Positions 35,379 to 44,907 are shown, counted from the first letter of the stretch. The stretch is 64,000 bases of DNA from Desulfosudis oleivorans (GCA_020723325.1 DYJD01000026.1:1-64000); one strand, 5' to 3'. Notes: generated from the sequence alone by a model not told the origin. Numbers and translations: made by a program.

Positions 35379-38300
35379 TTGTGTTGCGGTCTGGCTGGCA
35401 TCATCGCCTTTAAGAAAAAAACCGCGGCAGCCGAGCACTTCAGCTTGACCAGGTTGCTTGAGGCAGCGGCCGCACTGGAGGGCCAAGGCCTAGCCCATGG
35501 CCCCAGGCAGGCGGGGGATATTGCCGCAAAATACCTGGGAGGCGAACTGGGCACCAGGGATTTTCTCAAAGCCGCGCGCTTGTGTAAGCAGGAACCGGCT
35601 TTTGTGAAAATTTTTCAAAATCCTAATATGCAAAAGGAGCTCTTCAGTCTGTCAGAGGGACTGGAAAAGGTCATTCAAACCGAAGCCGCCCTGCTTGAGA
35701 AACATATGGGTGATCTGAGCATTGTGGATGCGGATATAGCGGCCCGGCGCCTTGAAGACCTGAAGGATATCAACTGGTGCCTGCGCCGGGAGGTCCTTAC
35801 GAATATCGCCAGCACGGCGGATCTGATGACCACCCTGGGGGGAGCTGTTTCAGCCCAGGTCATCGGGATCTACAAAAATTTGAATGCGATCTTGAACAGC
35901 ATCGACCGGCTGGAAGTGCGCGGACGGGACTCGGCCGGGATTTCCTTGATGTTTGTGATTCATGGGCAGACCTATGCGGAATTCCAGCAGCGTGTGAAAG
36001 CCATGGAATCTGAAAAAGCCGCTTTTGAAACCAGGGTGCAGCAGCCGATCCTGTTGAACCGCAGTGTCAGTGTGCATGAATCCACGGCTGAAAACGGCGA
36101 ACCCCGGGCTACGTTGACCATGGTTTATAAGATTGCGGCTGAAATCGGTCACTTGGGTGACAATATCCGTTTTTTACGGACCCAGATCCGGGAGGATAAA
36201 ATCCTGTCGACCTTGGCCGGCCTGCCCATTATTTACCATACCGTGAGCGCCCATACCCGTTGGGCCTCGGTGGGGGCCATCACCGAGCCCAATTGCCATC
36301 CGGTGGACAATCGTTCCGCGGAAAGGTCCGAAGCCCACAACGGCACCATTCATGTCTGTCTGAATGGCGATATTGATAATTATCTGGCGTTGAAAGCCGC
36401 CTATGAACAGAAATCCGGACCTATTCAGGAAGAGGTCAGCACCGACACCAAGATAATTCCCCTGCAGATGGAAACCTATCTGCGCAACGGGCATGGGGTG
36501 GTGGAGTCTTTTCGTTTGGCCCTGAATGATTTTGAAGGTTCCCATGCCATTTCCATGCATACGGATCTGTTGCCCGGCAAGCTGTTCCTGGCCCAGAAAG
36601 GCAGCGGGCAGGCCATATTCATAGGGCTTTCGGAAGATCATTACATGCCCACTTCGGAAGTGTACGGCTTTGTGGAGGAGACCTCTAACTATCTGAAGCT
36701 GGACGGGGAAAAAATTGTCGACGGAAAGGCCGGCAAAACCCAGGGACAGTTTTTTATTCTAGACCAGGCCTCGGCCGGAAAACTGGAAGGCATCCAAGGG
36801 TTTTATTATGACGGCACGCCCATTGCGCTGACGGAAAAAGATATCAAATCCACGGAAATCACTTCCCGGGACATTGATCGTCAGAATTTTCCCCACTATT
36901 TCCTGAAGGAGATCTCCGAAGCGCCGGTATCGGTGGAAAAAACCATACAGAATCGTTGGAAAATCAAGCCCGGTGAAAAGGACCGATATGTCATTGCCTT
37001 GAATGAGGCGGCTGTGCCGCAAAAGATCAGGCTGGCTCTTTTGGAAGAGCGGATCCGCCGGATTTTTTTCGTGGGTCAGGGCACGGCCGGGGTGGCGGCC
37101 CAGGCCTGCGCCGATATCCTCAATTACTATATGGATGATCCCGGCCTCCAGATCCAAGCCCTTAAATCATCCGAGATGAGCGGCTTCAAACTCGGACGCA
37201 GTAACAGCCATAAGGAATTGGGCGATACCCTCATGGTGGCCATCACCCAGTCCGGCACCACCACGGATACCAACCGTACCGTGGACATGGTGCGGGAACG
37301 GGGCGGTCATACCCTGGCCATTGTCAACCGCCGCGATTCGGACATCACCTTCAAGGTGGACGGTGTGATTTACACCAGCAGCGGTCGTGATATTGAAATG
37401 TCGGTGGCTTCCACCAAGGCCTTTTATTCCCAGATCGTGGCCGGCGCAGTACTGGGGTTGTTTTTGGCCGGAATCAGGAAACGGCGCGGAGATGATTTCA
37501 TCACCGCGGAGATCAAACAACTACAAGCCCTGCCAGCCCAGATGCGCAAGATTCTGGCCATGAAGGACGCCATTGAAGCTTCCGCGCGGCAATCGGCAGT
37601 AACCAAAACCTACTGGGCGGTTGTGGGCAGCGGTCCCAACAAAGCCTCGGCCGATGAGATCCGCATCAAGCTCAGCGAGCTTTGCTATAAAACCATTTCA
37701 ACGGATTATGTGGAGGACAAGAAGCATATAGACTTGTCCTCCGAGCCCCTGATCATCATTTGCGCGGCCGGCGCACGGGATGCGGTCATCGGCGATATCA
37801 TCAAAGACACGGCCATCTTCAAGGCCCATAAGGCCTTGCCGGTGGTGATCGCCGACGAAGGCGAGGAGCGTTTTGCCCCTTATGCGGAGGCCGTGTTTCA
37901 CGTGCCCCCAGTGGGTGAACATCTTGCCCCCATTGTGAATACCCTGGTCGGGCATCTGTGGGGGTATTACGCCGCCCTTGCCATTCATGCCGGCTCCAGT
38001 TTTTTCCATGAGGCCAGGGAGGAATTGAAAAACACCATTGAAACCTTTGCCGCCCAGGGATTGGATGTTTTTGAAGCTGTTCTGGAAAAAACCTTTCGGG
38101 AAAAGATCCTAAAATTCTACAAGGCCTTTCGCTGGAAAAAAAAGCAGAATCAAATCGCCGGGATCATGGGCATTGAGAAAGCCGCGGACTTGACATTGCT
38201 GTTGAAATACTTGTCCGGCCGGTTGCCGGTAGCCGACTTTGAACTTGATTTTAATGTCAGGGGCACGGCCCTGAACATGTTGAACAGCCTTTTTACCTGT

Positions 38301-38990
38301 CTTAGCGAATGCATCAACTCCATGGCGCGGCCCATCGACGCCATCAAACACCAGGCCAAAACCGTTACCGTGGGCACCAGCCGGATCAGCGAGAAAGTGG
38401 AGGGCGTCCTTTTCAATATACTTGCGAAATTCGGGTTTCAGACATCCCAATTGACCCACAAAAATGTTTTGGTGTTGAAAAATTTGCAGGGAGTTGTTTC
38501 GGAAATCAAAGGGACCATTCTGTATCGCATTGAGGGCCTGGACGCCCTGGGGGAACTCACGGATGAAACCCGGATCCATATCATGCAAAAGGAAGGCATA
38601 CTGGCGGCCCTGGAGTCCCGGGTGGAGAAGGACACCCTGCTCAAGGGCACCAAGCGGATTATTGTTCGTCAAGGGAATGTATATATCGGCAAAGGTCGCA
38701 AAGATGACCGGAGCATTATTGTGATCCCCATCATTTCTGCTTCCCATTCCACCCCCAACTTGATCGAATTCCTGTTGCTGCTGAATATCGGCTTTCAGGA
38801 GCGGATTCCGTTGGTTTCTAAGATCAAGGCCCTGGGGGGCAAGTATGAGCATATCAAGAATATTGTTCAGGAAAACAGCGTGGTTTGGGATGACGTCCAT
38901 TTGGAGATGATTACCACCCAGGATCTCTTCGGACTTTCGGCTGAAAAAATCGGTGAAGCCATTGTGTTCCAAAAAAGGAAGGCGTCATGA
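35379..38990 (+). CDS. Very large GlmS-like protein (Ntn amidotransferase plus two SIS domains)
   Basis: About 1203 aa against about 610 for GlmS. The amidotransferase part is split by a long insert: CCGLAGIIAF at the start, then (after about 240 residues) HTRWASVGAITEPNCHPVDN and HNGTIHVCLNGDIDNYLAL. Two SIS domains follow: FFVGQGTAGVAAQACADI, AITQSGTTTDTNRT and SVASTKAFYSQIV; then VVGSGPNKASADEIRIKLSE. A further 300-residue C-terminal region is unknown to me. Class II amidotransferases need an N-terminal catalytic Cys, so I place the start at TTG 35379, giving Met-Cys-Cys-Gly. An in-frame ATG at 35226 adds 51 residues before the Cys and would require processing. It follows kdnB on the same strand, so a role in amino-sugar or LPS supply is likely but unproven. 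Confidence 0.75.
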   Translation: MCCGLAGIIAFKKKTAAAEHFSLTRLLEAAAALEGQGLAHGPRQAGDIAAKYLGGELGTRDFLKAARLCKQEPAFVKIFQNPNMQKELFSLSEGLEKVIQTEAALLEKHMGDLSIVDADIAARRLEDLKDINWCLRREVLTNIASTADLMTTLGGAVSAQVIGIYKNLNAILNSIDRLEVRGRDSAGISLMFVIHGQTYAEFQQRVKAMESEKAAFETRVQQPILLNRSVSVHESTAENGEPRATLTMVYKIAAEIGHLGDNIRFLRTQIREDKILSTLAGLPIIYHTVSAHTRWASVGAITEPNCHPVDNRSAERSEAHNGTIHVCLNGDIDNYLALKAAYEQKSGPIQEEVSTDTKIIPLQMETYLRNGHGVVESFRLALNDFEGSHAISMHTDLLPGKLFLAQKGSGQAIFIGLSEDHYMPTSEVYGFVEETSNYLKLDGEKIVDGKAGKTQGQFFILDQASAGKLEGIQGFYYDGTPIALTEKDIKSTEITSRDIDRQNFPHYFLKEISEAPVSVEKTIQNRWKIKPGEKDRYVIALNEAAVPQKIRLALLEERIRRIFFVGQGTAGVAAQACADILNYYMDDPGLQIQALKSSEMSGFKLGRSNSHKELGDTLMVAITQSGTTTDTNRTVDMVRERGGHTLAIVNRRDSDITFKVDGVIYTSSGRDIEMSVASTKAFYSQIVAGAVLGLFLAGIRKRRGDDFITAEIKQLQALPAQMRKILAMKDAIEASARQSAVTKTYWAVVGSGPNKASADEIRIKLSELCYKTISTDYVEDKKHIDLSSEPLIIICAAGARDAVIGDIIKDTAIFKAHKALPVVIADEGEERFAPYAEAVFHVPPVGEHLAPIVNTLVGHLWGYYAALAIHAGSSFFHEAREELKNTIETFAAQGLDVFEAVLEKTFREKILKFYKAFRWKKKQNQIAGIMGIEKAADLTLLLKYLSGRLPVADFELDFNVRGTALNMLNSLFTCLSECINSMARPIDAIKHQAKTVTVGTSRISEKVEGVLFNILAKFGFQTSQLTHKNVLVLKNLQGVVSEIKGTILYRIEGLDALGELTDETRIHIMQKEGILAALESRVEKDTLLKGTKRIIVRQGNVYIGKGRKDDRSIIVIPIISASHSTPNLIEFLLLLNIGFQERIPLVSKIKALGGKYEHIKNIVQENSVVWDDVHLEMITTQDLFGLSAEKIGEAIVFQKRKAS

Positions 38991-39035
38991 GGCGCCCTTG
39001 GACCGGCATGGGAAAGGGGCCTTTGCGTTGAATCC

Positions 39036-39467
39036 ATGAAACTTTCAACCCGCAGCCGTTATGGAACCCGCATCCTGTTGGAATTGGCGCGCAACCGCAA
39101 GGGCGGGCCCGTGCAGGTCAGCGCCATTTCAAAAAGACAGGGAATCCCGCTTAAATATGTGGAACAGCTCATCCGGTCATTGAAACAGGCCGGGATGATC
39201 ACCAGCATGCGGGGCCCCAAAGGTGGTCACCTTTTAGCCAAGGACCCGGCCCGGATCAGCCTGGGGGATATTGTGCGTTTATTTGAAGGCCAGACCGATC
39301 TGGTGGAATGCATCAGCTCACCGGAAAAATGCGAGATGGCCGACGATTGCAAAGTCCGCATGGCCTGGAAGGAAGCCACGGAAGTGCTTTATCAAAAACT
39401 GGACGCCATCTGTATTGCTGATTTAATTGGCGACAATCAGGTGTCTCCTTGGAAACCTGCCTGCTAG
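39036..39467 (+). CDS. Rrf2-family transcription regulator with an Fe-S type cysteine triad
   Basis: 143 aa. The winged helix is typical (MKLSTRSRYGTRILLELARN, then VQVSAISKRQGIPLKYVEQL and MRGPKGGHLLAKDP). Three cysteines, CISSPEKC followed by EMADDC, sit where IscR binds [2Fe-2S], so redox or Fe-S sensing is plausible. In Desulfovibrio vulgaris, rrf1 and rrf2 follow hmcABCDEF and control it. Here an Rrf2 homologue lies near hmc but on the opposite strand, tail to tail with a response regulator. The ATG has a weak ribosome site. Confidence 0.9.
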   Translation: MKLSTRSRYGTRILLELARNRKGGPVQVSAISKRQGIPLKYVEQLIRSLKQAGMITSMRGPKGGHLLAKDPARISLGDIVRLFEGQTDLVECISSPEKCEMADDCKVRMAWKEATEVLYQKLDAICIADLIGDNQVSPWKPAC

Positions 39468-39470
39468 TAT

Positions 39471-39989
39471 TCAGCGATTGGCAAGCATTTCCTTTATTTT
39501 ACGGAGGGTTTCCTGATCACTGCTCTGGACGAGGCGAATGACGGCCTCCTGGTCGGATGCGGCCTGTTCTTTTTCCTGATCAATACCTACCGATAGAATA
39601 TCGCAAATGGCCTTAACCAATTTTTGGGGCGAAACCGGTTTTTCCAGGGTATAGCGGGGGCGATTGCCGGAAACAAAGGCATTGAAGCTTTTCAGATCTT
39701 CCCGGCCAAATTCATCATGGGCATGGGCGGTTATGACGATGACGGGCAGATCTTTAAATTTGGGGTTCTCGCGCAATGTGCGCATGACTTGGATTCCGGA
39801 TTTGCGCGGCATTACCATATCCAAGGTCATTAAATCCGGCGGGTTTGCTTCTATTTTTTTCAAGGCCTCTTCACCATTGGCCGCTGTTTCCACTTGAAAG
39901 CCGGCGTCGGCAATGCAGGTAACAAGAAAGTTACGGACATCCGGCTCATCATCCACCACCAGGATTTTTTTTTCAGAAGCAAGCACCAT
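39471..39989 (-). CDS. Single-domain response regulator (Rrf1-like by position)
   Basis: 172 aa. A receiver with ILVVDDEPDVRNFLV, the phospho-acceptor Asp in LMTLDMVMPRKSG, and the lysine in TLEKPVSPQKLV; there is no DNA-binding domain. The tail of about 40 residues is Gln/Glu-rich and helical (DQEAVIRLVQSSDQETLRKI). ATG 39989 has GGAAAGGAATTAACTG. The stop is three bases from the Rrf2 stop on the other strand. It may signal to a partner protein rather than to DNA; the hmc link is by neighbourhood only. Confidence 0.88.
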   Translation of the reverse strand: MVLASEKKILVVDDEPDVRNFLVTCIADAGFQVETAANGEEALKKIEANPPDLMTLDMVMPRKSGIQVMRTLRENPKFKDLPVIVITAHAHDEFGREDLKSFNAFVSGNRPRYTLEKPVSPQKLVKAICDILSVGIDQEKEQAASDQEAVIRLVQSSDQETLRKIKEMLANR

Positions 39990-40183
39990 CAGTTAATTCC
40001 TTTCCTCTTTTTTCGCTGAGATTGCATGAACCAATTCGGCTGGCCTGAATCTCGTATCTCAACTTTTGCACTGAAAAGCAACCCCATATATTCCATTTTG
40101 CATCAAACACGGCCTGGGTCTCGGCCCTAGCTCCTGGTTGCCGTTTTGGATGCAAAATGGAAGTAAAATACAGATATGGAGCA

Positions 40184-40849
40184 CTAGGCTGCAGGTGTGC
40201 TTTCCTTTAAGCTGCGCAGGGCCTTGGTCAATTCCAGCACGACCCCCAGCCCCTCCCTGACATCATTGTCGAATCCGGCTGAAATCATGCCCACCAAACC
40301 GACTTTTTGGCTGTTAGCGAGGTCGATATTGGCCGGCAGGGCCGCTGCCTTTTCCAGAAAGGCCATGGCTTTGGGATCGGCCAGTTTTTTCATAAGACCC
40401 AAGAGGGCCACCATGACATCGCCGATTTTATCGATATCTTCGGAATTGTAGGTGGCGGCCACTTTGGCGCGTACATCCAGCATGGATTTGATGATCCGGA
40501 AAACCCCACGGCGTTCAAGATCATCCAAATGCTCAATAATTTGCGGCACGGCGGATTTCATCAGCGGTTCCAGATCCCGAACAAATTCGATGATGCTGGA
40601 CATCTGCCGCATGGCGAAAATCATATCCCGGGTGCTGCGCATGGTTTGTTTAATCAACAGGAAAAGGTCATCCAACTCAAATCCGGCCTCGACTTCCTGC
40701 AATTCTTTGATCACCAGGTGCACGGCCGTATTTCCCAAGGGAACCATATCGTCTTTCAATTCCTTGAGGCTTTGGCCGAATTTGATCACCGGGATGAGGT
40801 GTGACTCCAAATACTCCAGTTTCTGAAGGATCAATTCTTCATTGGTCAT
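40184..40849 (-). CDS. DUF1641 protein paired with the SQR-like flavoprotein
   Basis: 221 aa, all helical, soluble, with no metal motif. The DUF1641 pattern is visible in the repeated leucine- and glycine-spaced helices (VMVALLGLMKKLADPKAM, VGLVGMISAGFDNDVREGLG). DUF1641 proteins occur beside sulfide:quinone-reductase-like or formate-dehydrogenase-related genes, with no proven activity. ATG 40849 has a perfect AGGAGG that overlaps the end of the flavoprotein gene (stop at 40859), so the two are coupled and probably form a complex. Confidence 0.85.
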   Translation of the reverse strand: MTNEELILQKLEYLESHLIPVIKFGQSLKELKDDMVPLGNTAVHLVIKELQEVEAGFELDDLFLLIKQTMRSTRDMIFAMRQMSSIIEFVRDLEPLMKSAVPQIIEHLDDLERRGVFRIIKSMLDVRAKVAATYNSEDIDKIGDVMVALLGLMKKLADPKAMAFLEKAAALPANIDLANSQKVGLVGMISAGFDNDVREGLGVVLELTKALRSLKESTPAA

Positions 40850-40858
40850 GCCTGCCTC

Positions 40859-42109
40859 CTATTCGATATCCATGCGCGGCCAGCTTTTTCCGGCCATGTT
40901 CATTTGAGGCTCAAGGGGCAGTTCCTGGCCGGTGAGCAACATGTTCCAGTAAACCCATTTGAACATCATTTTGCCCCAGTAGTTGATATAGCTTTCGCCC
41001 ACCAGATCAAAGGGCCCGAGACCCGGGAAGGGGAATTTGCCGGGCAGCGGCTCGGTTTTGTAGTTGAAGTCGAACAAATAGGCCTTGTCATAACCAGAGA
41101 CGATAAAACAGGTGGAATGGCCGTCAAAGGCGGGCTTGGGCGCTTGGCCCTCGATTTCCAGGAGCAGGTTCTCAACCACAATTTCCGCCTCATAATGGGC
41201 CACGGAACCGGCCTTGGAAGTGGGTACATTGGTGGCGTCACCCACTACATAAATATTATCATATTTTTCCGCCCTGAGGGTATGGTGATTGGTCATGACA
41301 TAGCCCATGCCGTCCCCCAAGCCGGAGTCGTCCACATATTCTGCCCCCAGATTGGGCATGGTGGAAACCAACAGGTCGTATTGAACGGTCTCGCCTTTGG
41401 CCGAGGTCAGAATGCCGCTTTCTGGATCCACGGAGGCCAAGTCGAAATTCGGGGTGACTTTGATATTTTTTTCATTGGCGGCCACGCTCAACACTTTGGT
41501 GGCAATGGGTTTGGTGAAAATACCGGTGTTGGGTGTCACAAATTCAATTTCAATGTCTTTGCGCACGCCGTTTTTGGCAAAGAACCAATCGGCCATGAAA
41601 ATGAATTCCATGGGAACCACCGGGCATTTATGGGGCATTTCAGCAATGTTGAAAACCATGCGGCCGGATTTGAAATATTTCATTTTTTTATGCAGGGCCA
41701 CAGCGCTTTCCAGGGTAAAGAAAGTATGTTCCTTGCGCTTGGGATCCGGTTTCCAGTCATCCAGACCATCGATTTCTTGGGGGGCGATACGGCAACCGGT
41801 GGCAATTACGAGCCAGTCATATTCATAGCTGCTGCTCTTACATTGAACCGTGCGGCCGTCCGGATCCACAGCCACCACTTCGTCCAATATGAAATTCACA
41901 CCTTTGGGAATGAAGTCCCGTTTGGGTTTCATACAATCCGCGGCAGTATAAATACCAAAGGGAATAAACAGCCAACCCGGCTGGTAATGATGCATCTCAT
42001 CATTGTCGATAATGGTGATTTGCCATTCCAGCGGATTCAATTCCTTGCGCAATTTCGCGGCAACCATGGTTCCACCGGCCCCGGAACCTAAAATCAATAT
42101 TTTTTTCAT
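40859..42109 (-). CDS. Sulfide:quinone oxidoreductase-like FAD flavoprotein
   Basis: 416 aa. A Rossmann FAD site at the N terminus (ILILGSGAGGTMVAAKLR), then YDWLVIATGCRIAP, and a second FAD site in NIYVVGDATNVPTSKAGSV. The phrase EMPHKCPVVPMEF holds the cysteine typical of the SQR-like group that pairs with DUF1641; other cysteines (ADCM, ATGCR, STCF) could complete the redox site. The C-terminal part (YWGKMMFKWVYWNMLL) is amphipathic, as for membrane-surface SQRs. It probably moves electrons from sulfide or a related sulfur species to quinone at the inner membrane face. ATG 42109 has AGGAGGATTTG. It lies between hmc and the regulators, in the same direction as hmc. Confidence 0.8.
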   Translation of the reverse strand: MKKILILGSGAGGTMVAAKLRKELNPLEWQITIIDNDEMHHYQPGWLFIPFGIYTAADCMKPKRDFIPKGVNFILDEVVAVDPDGRTVQCKSSSYEYDWLVIATGCRIAPQEIDGLDDWKPDPKRKEHTFFTLESAVALHKKMKYFKSGRMVFNIAEMPHKCPVVPMEFIFMADWFFAKNGVRKDIEIEFVTPNTGIFTKPIATKVLSVAANEKNIKVTPNFDLASVDPESGILTSAKGETVQYDLLVSTMPNLGAEYVDDSGLGDGMGYVMTNHHTLRAEKYDNIYVVGDATNVPTSKAGSVAHYEAEIVVENLLLEIEGQAPKPAFDGHSTCFIVSGYDKAYLFDFNYKTEPLPGKFPFPGLGPFDLVGESYINYWGKMMFKWVYWNMLLTGQELPLEPQMNMAGKSWPRMDIE

Positions 42110-42353
42110 TCAAATCCTCCTCTTGGGCAGCGCCTTTTCTCCATTTTTATTATTTTAAATTGAATATCAGACTGAGCCCGCTGTTGGGCAGGCTGTGCGG
42201 TTTTTAATTTCCTTTTTTTTTAGGTTGAATTATTTTGGATTGATTTATAGATATCCAAAATAATCTATACAAAAAGGATATAGATCGAATTTGTCGGATA
42301 ATTTGTCAAGCAAAATTTTAGGCCGCATATATGGAATACCCAGATAATTGTTT

Positions 42354-42452
42354 TGGATAAAATGAGTAACGTGTTGTATCTATATGTAAAAAATTTTAGC
42401 TGAAAGGAATCCGCCCATTTTGATACTGCCGCCGCCGGAAATCGCCGTATGA
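42354..42452 (+). pseudogene. Decayed copy of the promoter and start of the three-PAS kinase gene
   Basis: Matches 49184-49284 by eye. Shared blocks include GATAAAATGA, TTGTATCTATAT and CCATTTTGATAC. The reading frame TTG ATA CTG CCG CCG CCG GAA ATC GCC GTA then TGA gives ILPPPEIAV where the intact gene gives IPPPQEIAIW; the Trp codon TGG has become TGA. Only about ten codons remain. Confidence 0.7.
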
Positions 42453-42477
42453 ATCCGCTTCTGAAGGAAAAAAAGGC

Positions 42478-42537
42478 ATGTCGCACAACTATCTTCTGGA
42501 TATATTCCAGCGTGTGGATCAACTATGCGTATATTAA
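42478..42537 (+). pseudogene. Truncated copy of the small gene at 51577
   Basis: ATG at 42478 starts MSHNYLLDIFQRVDQ. The first 46 bases match the intact gene at 51577 in 43 positions by eye, then the frame leaves homology and stops at TAA. In the intact locus this start lies 2.3 kb past the kinase start; here only 58 bases separate them, so the middle was deleted. Confidence 0.75.
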
Positions 42538-42580
42538 TGATGGCTTTTCCTATCCCAGATCTCGCGAACCTGTATGCGGC

Positions 42581-43972
42581 CTATTCCTCTTCTTCTGCAG
42601 GCTTTAGATGCTCCGGAACAATCACCATTTTCAGCAGGAGGGGTTTGAGAAAGGACCAACGGATGCCGATTTCATATATTTCCTCCATGTCGCGGATGGC
42701 GTCCCAGCAATTGTGGCAGGGGGCAACCACCAATTTAGCGCCGGTGGCCAGAATCTGATCGCGCTTGACCTTCAGGCCGATGTTACGTTCCTTGCGGTAG
42801 CGGCCTAGACCGTTCATGCCGCCGCCGCCGCCGCAACAGAAATTATGCTCCTTGCAGGGGGACATCTCCCGAAAATCATCGGCGATCTGGCTCATAATGT
42901 AACGGGCCGCGTCCTTTAGGCCGGCATTGCGAATGTAGTTGCAGGAATCCTGGTAGGTCACCGGTTCCTTGATTTTTTTGGCAGGATCGATTTTCAGCTT
43001 GCCGGTTTTCAAAGCTTCCGCCACCCATTCCACATAATGCTGGGTTTCCACCGGGGTTTTGCCGCTTGTCAAACCGGCCCAGTAAGGGCCTTCAATGACC
43101 GTGGCGCGGTAGGCGTGGCCGCATTCGGTTACCACCATGCGCTTGGGTTTCAAGCGCTCCATGGCGCTATAGACCGACATTACCTGCTGGCGGCAGCCTT
43201 CCCAGTCGCCGGCGAACATGGCCAGGCTGGTTTCCTCCCAGCCTTCACTGGGCACGGTCCAGTTCTCACCGGCGATGTGGAAAAGAATGGCGGCCTCGGC
43301 CAGGTCTTCAGGATAATGTTTGGGTTCTCTTGCATTCACGGTATAAATGAAGTCCGCATTTTCCTTGTCAATTGGGATTTCCAGACCGGGCCATTTTTCG
43401 GAATTTTCCTCGCACATCCATTCACAGGTTTCCACCCAGTCCTCGGAGGTCACATCCATCTGAGCATTGTAGATGCGGTGCATGCCGGAGCCGATCTTCA
43501 GCTCCCAGGGCACAAAGCCTTGAGAGAAACAAAGACCGCGCAAGTAACCGAACATAACGCCCATATCGATGCCGAAGGGGCAATACATGGCGCAGCGGTT
43601 GCAGCAGGTGCATTTACCCCAAGCCGTGTCCATGACCGTTTGCATAAAAGCATTGTCCACATTACCTTTACGACGGACGATTTCCCCCAGGGTGGATTGG
43701 ATTTTGTAAGAGGGAACCTGTTTGGGATCCCGTTGGTTGGCCAGGTAGAAGAAGCAGCTGTCAGCGCAAAGTCCGCATCGGGCGCAGATTTCCAGCCAGG
43801 TGCGCAAACGTGATTTGCAGGTTTTTTGCAGGGTGTTGTAAAGAGCTTCGCGGTCCACATCCAGTTGATTCATTTCCTGGTAGTATTGAGCGCCGTTTTT
43901 ATCGTCCAAAAGGGCCTTGAGCTCTTCACGGGTGTTTACCGGTTTGCGATTACACAGTTTTCCTTGAGCCAT
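42581..43972 (-). CDS. hmcF: Hmc complex cytoplasmic Fe-S subunit HmcF (HdrD-like)
   Basis: 463 aa. Two N-terminal [4Fe-4S] sites ([11 protein letters not shown] and [11 protein letters not shown]) and a C-terminal half with CCG-type cysteines ([31 protein letters not shown]), as in heterodisulfide reductase HdrD. No membrane span, so it faces the cytoplasm. It is the last gene of hmcABCDEF and probably passes electrons between the membrane cytochrome b (HmcE) and a cytoplasmic acceptor, perhaps a disulfide. ATG 43972 follows TCGGGAATCATA. DsrK is the nearest relative, but the whole operon order fits Hmc. Confidence 0.92.
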   Translation of the reverse strand: MAQGKLCNRKPVNTREELKALLDDKNGAQYYQEMNQLDVDREALYNTLQKTCKSRLRTWLEICARCGLCADSCFFYLANQRDPKQVPSYKIQSTLGEIVRRKGNVDNAFMQTVMDTAWGKCTCCNRCAMYCPFGIDMGVMFGYLRGLCFSQGFVPWELKIGSGMHRIYNAQMDVTSEDWVETCEWMCEENSEKWPGLEIPIDKENADFIYTVNAREPKHYPEDLAEAAILFHIAGENWTVPSEGWEETSLAMFAGDWEGCRQQVMSVYSAMERLKPKRMVVTECGHAYRATVIEGPYWAGLTSGKTPVETQHYVEWVAEALKTGKLKIDPAKKIKEPVTYQDSCNYIRNAGLKDAARYIMSQIADDFREMSPCKEHNFCCGGGGGMNGLGRYRKERNIGLKVKRDQILATGAKLVVAPCHNCWDAIRDMEEIYEIGIRWSFLKPLLLKMVIVPEHLKPAEEEE

Positions 43973-44011
43973 GATTATGATTCCCGAATAATATAAATTT
44001 TCTTTTAAAAT

Positions 44012-44689
44012 CTACCAAGCCAACCCTTTGCCTTTCATGCCGCCCCGCTTGATGCCGAAATCCATGCCGATCTGGGCCCGGGTCAGGAAGAACAGGACCA
44101 TGTGGGACAATTTGGTGAAGGGAATCGCGATCAGCCAGACCTCGCCGCTTATAATATGCAGCATCAACCAGAATTGGTAATCCGCCGTCTGGCGATGGGC
44201 CAGAAAACCGGTGATGAAAGGCGCCACGGCTATGAGCAGCAGAAGATAGTCATAAGCCGTGGTCAGAATCCGGACCTCCGGCAGGGCAATACGGCGCAGG
44301 GCCAGAAATGCGGCGGAGATCATGACCAATATGGTGAGGAGATCAGCAGTGTTTTCGCTGATGGCCCACAGATTGAATCCCCATCTTTCCTTGAGCAGTA
44401 AATTGTGACCCAACAGAAAAACCGGGGTGATAAGCAGGCCCAAGTGGAAAAGAAACACTAAAATGGTGAAGAACGGTTTGGCGCGCCAGCTTCTTGAGCC
44501 GAAAGGAATGATCCAGAACACGATGGAGCGCAGAGCGCCTTTGACCCCAAACAGGGTATTGACGGAATAAGTGACCCGATCCAGTTTCCAGTCCAGTCCT
44601 CTGATATAGAGGACCGCGCGTACCGCGATGCCGATGAAAAAGATGAGAAACGCCAGCCATGCCAGCGGTCCAGTGACGATTGCGTACAT
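44012..44689 (-). CDS. hmcE: Hmc complex cytochrome b subunit HmcE (NarI-like)
   Basis: 225 aa, five membrane spans of the nitrate reductase gamma type. Visible spans include LAWLAFLIFFIGIAVRAVLY, FFTILVFLFHLGLLITPVFL and LLLLIAVAPFITGFLA. Paired histidines (FHLGLL, GHNLLL, HIISGEVWL, LSHMVLFF) can bind two b haems and a quinone site. ATG 44689 has CAGGAGAACCTT; the upstream in-frame start at 44704 lacks a site. It sits between hmcD and hmcF and links the periplasmic and cytoplasmic halves of the complex. Confidence 0.92.
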   Translation of the reverse strand: MYAIVTGPLAWLAFLIFFIGIAVRAVLYIRGLDWKLDRVTYSVNTLFGVKGALRSIVFWIIPFGSRSWRAKPFFTILVFLFHLGLLITPVFLLGHNLLLKERWGFNLWAISENTADLLTILVMISAAFLALRRIALPEVRILTTAYDYLLLLIAVAPFITGFLAHRQTADYQFWLMLHIISGEVWLIAIPFTKLSHMVLFFLTRAQIGMDFGIKRGGMKGKGLAW

Positions 44690-44725
44690 AAGGTTCTCCT
44701 GCATACAGGCCCAAAAGGGGTAAAA

Positions 44726-44896
44726 TCAGTGATGCCCATGCCGGCCTGGTTTAGTGTCTTCCGGCTGATCATCGTCCCGGTCGGTGAGAAACAGAAAAAA
44801 ACCGAGGAAACCCAGTAATGAGATCAGCATTACCAAATAGGTTAAGCTTTCCGTATGCAACATAAATTCATGGAGCGAGTAAAATACAGAATGCAT
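44726..44896 (-). CDS. hmcD: Hmc complex small membrane subunit HmcD
   Basis: 56 aa, short enough to escape most gene finders. It starts MHSVFYSLHEFMLHTESLTY, has one membrane span (LVMLISLLGFLGFFLFL) and ends in a charged, His-rich tail (DRDDDQPEDTKPGRHGHH). ATG 44896 has AAGGGATGACAC and lies 11 bases past the hmcC stop. Size, single span and place between hmcC and hmcE are just those of HmcD. Its role in the complex is unknown. Confidence 0.88.
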   Translation of the reverse strand: MHSVFYSLHEFMLHTESLTYLVMLISLLGFLGFFLFLTDRDDDQPEDTKPGRHGHH

Positions 44897-44907
44897 GTGT
44901 CATCCCT

